A DNA stretch of 11,853 nt from Rhodospirillaceae bacterium. Lineage in GTDB: Bacteria > Pseudomonadota > Alphaproteobacteria > UBA11136. Position numbers and translations under genes: made by a program. A model generated the notes under the pieces. That model saw only the letters and a list, made by a program, of their open reading frames with translations, searched no databases and was not told the DNA's origin. How positions within the stretch are numbered: the first letter of the stretch is position 1; each line of letters begins with the position of its first letter. Positions 8,208 through 11,853 of the stretch are shown here, piece by piece. The stretch lies in contig JABJES010000016.1 in the NCBI GenBank assembly GCA_018663165.1, positions 1 to 11,853 on the forward strand, read 5' to 3'.

Positions 8208-9020
8208 CTAGCCAACTAAGACGTCGGTAACGAATTTAACCCCAGGATAAGCAAGAGTCAGGAGGAGATAGGCAAGCAAGACAAGCCGCGCCGCACGCCG
8301 CCCCCTCACCCCACTACGCCAGCGCAGGATCAGCAACAATCCGATGAGAAGAAAGGCGACAACCGTAAGCACTGTCTTGTGGTCAAACGCAAGCACATGA
8401 TGAGACTCGGAATAAAGTGTTCCCATGCCCGAAAGGATCGCCAGGGCGAGCAGTAATTCGGTCGCCACCAAAAGCACAAATTCCAGATGTTCGCTATCAG
8501 CCACCGATGGCAAGAGCTGGTTGATGTGATGACGCTGCTTCAACTTCAAGGCCCGTTCCTGGAGAAAAACCCCAAGACCGGCGACAGAAGCAATGGTGAG
8601 CAAGCCATAAGCCGCCACCGAGAGGAAGATATGAAGCACAATCCAGAGCGGTGGCGCGCCGCCTGCCATCGGATGTTCGGGCGCATGGGCCCAGATCACG
8701 GCAAAAAAGCTCAGCACAAGGAGATAAGGCAGTAACAGGGCGGATAGACGCCAGCCATTCGCCGTCACCAGGCAAACCAGGGCAAAGAGAACCAGACCGA
8801 CGGTGACGATTAGCCACAAGGTGAAGGAAAAACCCGTGTGCCATGGCCCTGAAAGCTGAAAGGCTATCAAAGCCAGAGGCCCGGCAAGGGCCACCCCGAT
8901 CACCGCCCAGAAGCTGGTATCGGGGGCCGGTCTTTCCCGCAAACATAGAATCGTCGCCGGAACCAGAGCAAGAAAGGCTGAAACGGTAAGGACGGTATAG
9001 ATGAAAGACATGCTGTACAT
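8208..9020 (-). CDS. Cytochrome c assembly family integral membrane protein (CcsA/YpjD-like)
   Basis: Inner-membrane protein of the CcsA/YpjD/HemX group; relatives bind or handle heme, but this subgroup has no settled function. The 270 residues contain about eight hydrophobic helices (roughly 5-27, 36-54, 66-86, 91-110, 126-153, 180-201, 214-233, 243-265). The family's histidine-bearing helices are visible: LHIFLSVAAYGLL with H130, and FDHKTVLTVVAFLL with H214. Either could be a heme ligand (inference). The tryptophan-rich WWD motif of true cytochrome c synthetases (CcsA/CcmC/CcmF) is not seen, so it is better called YpjD-like than a cytochrome c synthase. The start is uncertain by three codons (ATG at 9020 or 9011), and neither has a clear Shine-Dalgarno. 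It lies upstream of dusB on the same strand and is divergent from the pentapeptide gene. Confidence 0.85.
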   Translation of the reverse strand: MYSMSFIYTVLTVSAFLALVPATILCLRERPAPDTSFWAVIGVALAGPLALIAFQLSGPWHTGFSFTLWLIVTVGLVLFALVCLVTANGWRLSALLLPYLLVLSFFAVIWAHAPEHPMAGGAPPLWIVLHIFLSVAAYGLLTIASVAGLGVFLQERALKLKQRHHINQLLPSVADSEHLEFVLLVATELLLALAILSGMGTLYSESHHVLAFDHKTVLTVVAFLLIGLLLILRWRSGVRGRRAARLVLLAYLLLTLAYPGVKFVTDVLVG

Positions 9021-9026
9021 GGCGCT

Positions 9027-9054
9027 GTTATAGCACCGAACTTGACGATGCGAA
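9027..9054 (-). promoter_or_regulatory. Candidate promoter with extended -10, directly before the CcsA-like gene
   Basis: On the minus strand the bases read TTCGCA (9049-9054), a 16-base spacer, then TGC-TATAAC (-10 at 9027-9032), followed by six bases and the ATG at 9020. With this spacing the transcript would begin at or next to the start codon, which would make the mRNA leaderless and explain the missing Shine-Dalgarno. The -35 match is poor, so confidence is low. Confidence 0.3.
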
Positions 9055-9139
9055 CAGCATCACAAAAGGCCCCTATGAAAAAACAGCTCTGGAGGACCAT
9101 GGCTGGTGGGGAATAGTGCGGCAAGATATGGCTCAACAG

Positions 9140-9318
9140 GGTACAAAAGAGTAGAAATAGCTAAATCTTTAAACGGAAAAGCTTTAGAAAATTTATTTTT
9201 TATTATTATGACCCTCACTTTTCAAAGTTGAAGAAATGAATTACATATCCCAAAGTTAGAATATCCGAACTCCGCACCACCAGCCCAACCTTGAGAACAA
9301 CCAAACCTTGAGAAAAAA
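9140..9318. other. AT-rich divergent intergenic region upstream of the pentapeptide gene
   Basis: No credible gene is seen between 9021 and 9318. Positions about 9150-9250 are markedly richer in A and T than the flanking genes, with a run of T and A around 9190-9210 that could hold plus-strand promoter elements or a site for a bending or silencing protein. A near-perfect palindrome TTCAAAGTTGAA lies at 9221-9232, and a partial second copy of its right half, CAAAGTTAGA, at 9251-9260. I could not assign a convincing -35/-10 pair for the plus strand. Confidence 0.4.
9287..9314 (+). repeat. Tandem direct repeat AACCTTGAGAA just before the start codon
   Basis: The 11-base sequence AACCTTGAGAA occurs at 9287-9297 and again at 9304-9314, a period of 17 bases, and the second copy ends four bases before the ATG of the pentapeptide-repeat gene. 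The second copy supplies the only Shine-Dalgarno-like bases (GAGA). It may be a small duplication, or a paired protein-binding site covering the translation start. Confidence 0.6.
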
Positions 9319-10617
9319 ATGACTCCGGCAGAAGTCCTTTCCATACTTGAAAAACATTTGCGCTGGGTAAACAGCTCCAGCAGAGATGGGTTACGGGGCG
9401 ACCTGACCCTGCGCAATCTGACCGGATTCGATCTCAGCAATTTTGATCTCAGCTCGGCCAAGCTTGTTGGCACGGTCTTCACCCGTTGCATTCTGCTCAA
9501 CACCAGATTCGACGAAGCCGATCTTTTCGGTGCCAGCATGCAGGAAGCAGACCTTCAAGGGGCGTCCCTGCGCAAGGCCAATATGCGGGGCACACAGCTT
9601 CGCGGGGCCAATCTTGAGGGCGCTGACCTCTCCTTTGCCGATATGCGCGAAGGCACGCTTATTGAATCAAGCAAGGGCGGGCCGAAAATGCTGCGCCATG
9701 ATCTGGGAACCGATCTTGAGATCAACCGCGCCAGCATGATCGGTGCCAACCTTGCTGGTGCCAAGCTAAGCACCGCCATCATCACCGAACCCGATCTGCG
9801 AGGGGCCAATTTACGCTATGCCAACCTGACCCAGGCCGATTTGTCGAATTCAAATCTGATGGGTGCAGACCTCACCGGGGCCAATTTGACCGAGGCAACC
9901 CTTGCCGGAGCGAAGCTCGTCGGCGCTACTTTGACCGACGCCATTATGAAAGGCACCATCCTGCGCGATGCCGAACTGACCGGTGCCAAGCTCGATAATG
10001 TCAATCTCGATGAAGCCATCATCGAACACAATCCGCGGATGCGCGACCCTGAGAGTCTGACCGCCGATTTGAAAAAAGCCCTGAAAAACCATCGCGACTG
10101 GATAAATTCGTCGGGCAGCGATGGCGAACGGGCGGTTCTCGACAAGGTTGATCTCAGCCACATCAACCTTTCCGGCGTCGATCTTTCCGGTGCCACCTTC
10201 CGGATGACCGACCTGACCGGGGCGCGATTGTCGAAATGCATGCTTGTGATGGTTGATTTTACCGGTTCGGATTTGCGTAATGCCGATCTCAGCAGCGCCG
10301 ATATGGCCGGTGTTAATCTGCACGGTGCCATTCTCGCCGGGGCCGATCTGCGCAAAGCCAATCTCGGCCCCACCGATATCAAAGACGCCAAAGGCAACCC
10401 CACGGGGCGCCAGTGGCCGTCGAACCTGACCGAAGCCGATCTTACCGACGCCATTCTTATCGGCGCAAATTTACGCGGTGCCAATCTTTCCGACGCAAAG
10501 TTTGTAAAATCCAACCTCAAGGACGCTGATCTTTCCAAAGCGCGGATCGACAACACCAACTTCAAGAACGCTATTCTCACCGGCGCCTATCTGCCCAGCA
10601 ACTTCCACAAGAAATAG
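9319..10617 (+). CDS. Pentapeptide-repeat protein with two capped repeat segments
   Basis: The 432 residues are mostly A(D/N)LXX pentapeptide repeats, which fold into a right-handed quadrilateral beta-helix. No enzyme motif, signal peptide or membrane segment is seen, so it is probably soluble and cytosolic. The architecture is duplicated. A short helical cap with H13xxW16xN18SS..DG24 precedes repeats at about 30-237. A second copy, H258xxW261xN263SSGSDG269, precedes repeats at about 273-427. Non-repeat loops interrupt the helix at about 115-137 and 351-367. Function is unknown: relatives include gyrase-protecting Qnr/MfpA proteins, but the helix caps here are unlike those and nothing indicates gyrase binding. 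The start at 9319 has a weak GAGA Shine-Dalgarno. Codon use looks like its neighbours. A site-2 protease follows on the same strand after 112 bases. Confidence 0.93.
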   Translation: MTPAEVLSILEKHLRWVNSSSRDGLRGDLTLRNLTGFDLSNFDLSSAKLVGTVFTRCILLNTRFDEADLFGASMQEADLQGASLRKANMRGTQLRGANLEGADLSFADMREGTLIESSKGGPKMLRHDLGTDLEINRASMIGANLAGAKLSTAIITEPDLRGANLRYANLTQADLSNSNLMGADLTGANLTEATLAGAKLVGATLTDAIMKGTILRDAELTGAKLDNVNLDEAIIEHNPRMRDPESLTADLKKALKNHRDWINSSGSDGERAVLDKVDLSHINLSGVDLSGATFRMTDLTGARLSKCMLVMVDFTGSDLRNADLSSADMAGVNLHGAILAGADLRKANLGPTDIKDAKGNPTGRQWPSNLTEADLTDAILIGANLRGANLSDAKFVKSNLKDADLSKARIDNTNFKNAILTGAYLPSNFHKK

Positions 10618-10716
10618 CCCAATCCAGCCTCCACAACGGCGCTTTTAATTATCGTCGCCAAAGCAGTGGTTTATATGGCCGGGGAAATATGGAACTCTGG
10701 GGGATGAGATTACCCT

Positions 10717-10721
10717 GGGAG
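10717..10721 (+). promoter_or_regulatory. Ribosome binding site fixing the protease start
   Basis: GGGAG lies eight bases before the ATG at 10730. Other upstream ATGs (10675, 10689, 10704) are out of frame with the protease. The motif sits inside a possible hairpin between GGGAT (10701-10705) and ATCCC (10724-10728), which could modulate its exposure. Confidence 0.55.
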
Positions 10722-10729
10722 TATCCCGC

Positions 10730-11853
10730 ATGTTCGGCCAACCGATCTTCAAGTTCGACCTTCTCGGTTTTGAGGTAAAGGCAGACGCAAGCTGGTTGTT
10801 GTTGGCGATGCTGATCACCTGGTCGCTGACGCGCGGCGTCTTTCCAGCCCTTGCCCCCGATCTTGCCCCCTCGCTTTACTGGTGGATGGGCGTCGCCGGA
10901 GCCATCGGGCTTTTCATGTCCATCGTCTTCCATGAGCTCTCTCATTCCCTGATTGCTCGCCGCGAGGGTATTAAGATCAAGGGAATTACACTTTTCATCT
11001 TCGGCGGCGTCGCCGAGATGGAGAGCGAGCCACCCAGTGCGGGTGCTGAATTCCGCATGGCCATCGCCGGACCCATCGCCAGCGCCTTTCTCTCTCTGGT
11101 TTTCTACGCTGTCTTCCGTTTTTCGGAACTGGCCCAGTGGCCAAATTCCTTTCAGGCGGTGGTACATTACCTGTCGTGGATCAACGGCATTCTGGCTGTT
11201 TTCAACATGGTGCCGGCCTTTCCCCTCGACGGCGGGCGCGCCTTTCGCGCCGCCCTGTGGGCGTGGAAGGGCGACCTTCGCCAGGCGACGAAAAAGGCGG
11301 CAAATCTGGGAGCCTTCTTCGCCGTCTTTTTGATGATCCTCGGCGTCGTCAGCCTGTTTAGCGGCAATATCATCGGCGGCCTGTGGTGGCTCCTGATCGG
11401 CCTGTTCCTGAAAAATGCCGCCGGAGCCTCCTATCTCCAGGTGATGACCAAACGGTATATCGAAGGCGAGCCGGTGAGCCATTTCATGACCACCACCCCG
11501 GTCTCTGTGACACCGGATATCACCATCAAAGAACTGGTTGAGGATTATATTTACCACCACCATCACGAATTTTTTCCAGTGGTCGAGAGCGACCACTTAA
11601 TAGGGTGCGTTTCCACCCGCGATGTAAAAGCTGTTCCCCGACCCGAATGGGAAAGACGGATCGTCCGCGAGATCATGGCTTCGCCGACGAACGAAAACAC
11701 AATCGATTCCAACACCGACACCCTTGCCGCCTTAAAACTGATGAACACCACTGGCAAGAGCCGCCTGATGGTGGCCGAAGGAAACCGACTGGTCGGCATC
11801 ATGACGCTGAAAGATCTGCTCAAATTCCTCACCCTGAAGATGGAACTGGAGGA
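10730..11853 (+). CDS. Site-2 protease (M50 zinc metalloprotease) with C-terminal CBS pair, 3' end cut off
   Basis: Intramembrane metalloprotease that cuts substrates within the membrane. The 374 residues visible include zinc ligands H68-E69-x-x-H72 (HELSH) in the second hydrophobic segment and the third ligand D167 in NMVPAFPLDGGR, the usual pair for M50. About six membrane segments occupy 18-232. No PDZ domain is present. Two CBS domains follow (about 250-302 and 313-370), the first containing a run of four histidines (276-279). This layout matches the SpoIVFB/Rip3-like M50 subgroup, where CBS domains can bind adenine nucleotides. The frame is open at the right edge, and the text (KFLTLKMELE) looks like the family C-terminus, so little is likely missing. 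Substrate unknown; no anti-sigma factor or other obvious target gene is in view. Confidence 0.93.
   Translation, partial: MFGQPIFKFDLLGFEVKADASWLLLAMLITWSLTRGVFPALAPDLAPSLYWWMGVAGAIGLFMSIVFHELSHSLIARREGIKIKGITLFIFGGVAEMESEPPSAGAEFRMAIAGPIASAFLSLVFYAVFRFSELAQWPNSFQAVVHYLSWINGILAVFNMVPAFPLDGGRAFRAALWAWKGDLRQATKKAANLGAFFAVFLMILGVVSLFSGNIIGGLWWLLIGLFLKNAAGASYLQVMTKRYIEGEPVSHFMTTTPVSVTPDITIKELVEDYIYHHHHEFFPVVESDHLIGCVSTRDVKAVPRPEWERRIVREIMASPTNENTIDSNTDTLAALKLMNTTGKSRLMVAEGNRLVGIMTLKDLLKFLTLKMELE

Noticed and set aside
9021..9318. Small RNA or small gene in the divergent spacer
   Set aside because: The only short frame noticed, an ATG at about 9075, stops after 13 codons, and no conserved RNA fold such as the SRP RNA loop was recognised.
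9816..10580. Minus-strand open frame of 254 codons
   Set aside because: It is antisense to the pentapeptide repeats; the periodic composition of the real gene produces a long open complementary frame.
9319..10617. Short periodic DNA repeats resembling a repeat array
   Set aside because: The 15-base period is codon-level periodicity of pentapeptide repeats within an intact reading frame, not a CRISPR array or satellite.
10649..11596. Long minus-strand open frame of 315 codons
   Set aside because: It lies wholly opposite the site-2 protease, whose plus-strand frame has zinc-ligand motifs, membrane segments, CBS domains and a good ribosome site. The antisense product is rich in G, D, H and Q with no recognisable motif.

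Overview
The window looks like chromosomal DNA from an alphaproteobacterium, most likely of the Rhodospirillales type. The evidence is the minus-strand gene order dusB(nifR3)-ntrB-ntrC-ntrY-ntrX-trkA, a conserved alphaproteobacterial nitrogen-regulation cluster, together with moderately GC-rich coding sequence. I see no mobile element, CRISPR array, tRNA or rRNA. Gene identities were read from translated motifs only; no database search was possible.

Layout. Positions 1-8111 read right to left as one long block on the minus strand. A promoter-like site (8149-8178) precedes dusB (tRNA-dihydrouridine synthase). Then come ntrB (cytosolic PAS histidine kinase) and ntrC (sigma-54 activator with intact GAFTGA), both translationally coupled to the gene before. 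A short gap with weak hairpins separates these from ntrY (membrane histidine kinase) and ntrX (NtrC-like regulator lacking GAFTGA). trkA (K+ uptake regulator) runs off the left edge. Upstream, on the same strand, is a membrane protein of the cytochrome c assembly (CcsA/YpjD) family at 8208-9020.

At about 9021-9318 there is a divergent, partly AT-rich intergenic region. From there genes read rightward on the plus strand: a 432-residue pentapeptide-repeat protein built from two capped segments (9319-10617), and an M50 site-2 protease with a C-terminal CBS pair (10730 to the right edge, very probably missing only its last few residues).

How the genes work together: by family knowledge NtrB/NtrC sense and respond to nitrogen status, with sigma-54 RNA polymerase as NtrC's partner. 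NtrY/NtrX form a second, membrane-linked system which, judged by its degenerate GAFTGA loop, probably does not act through sigma-54. TrkA sets K+ uptake. The rightward pair has no recognised pathway. I found no convincing wholly new system; the best targets for a second look are the duplicated architecture of the pentapeptide protein, its AT-rich upstream region, and the non-canonical NtrX loop.
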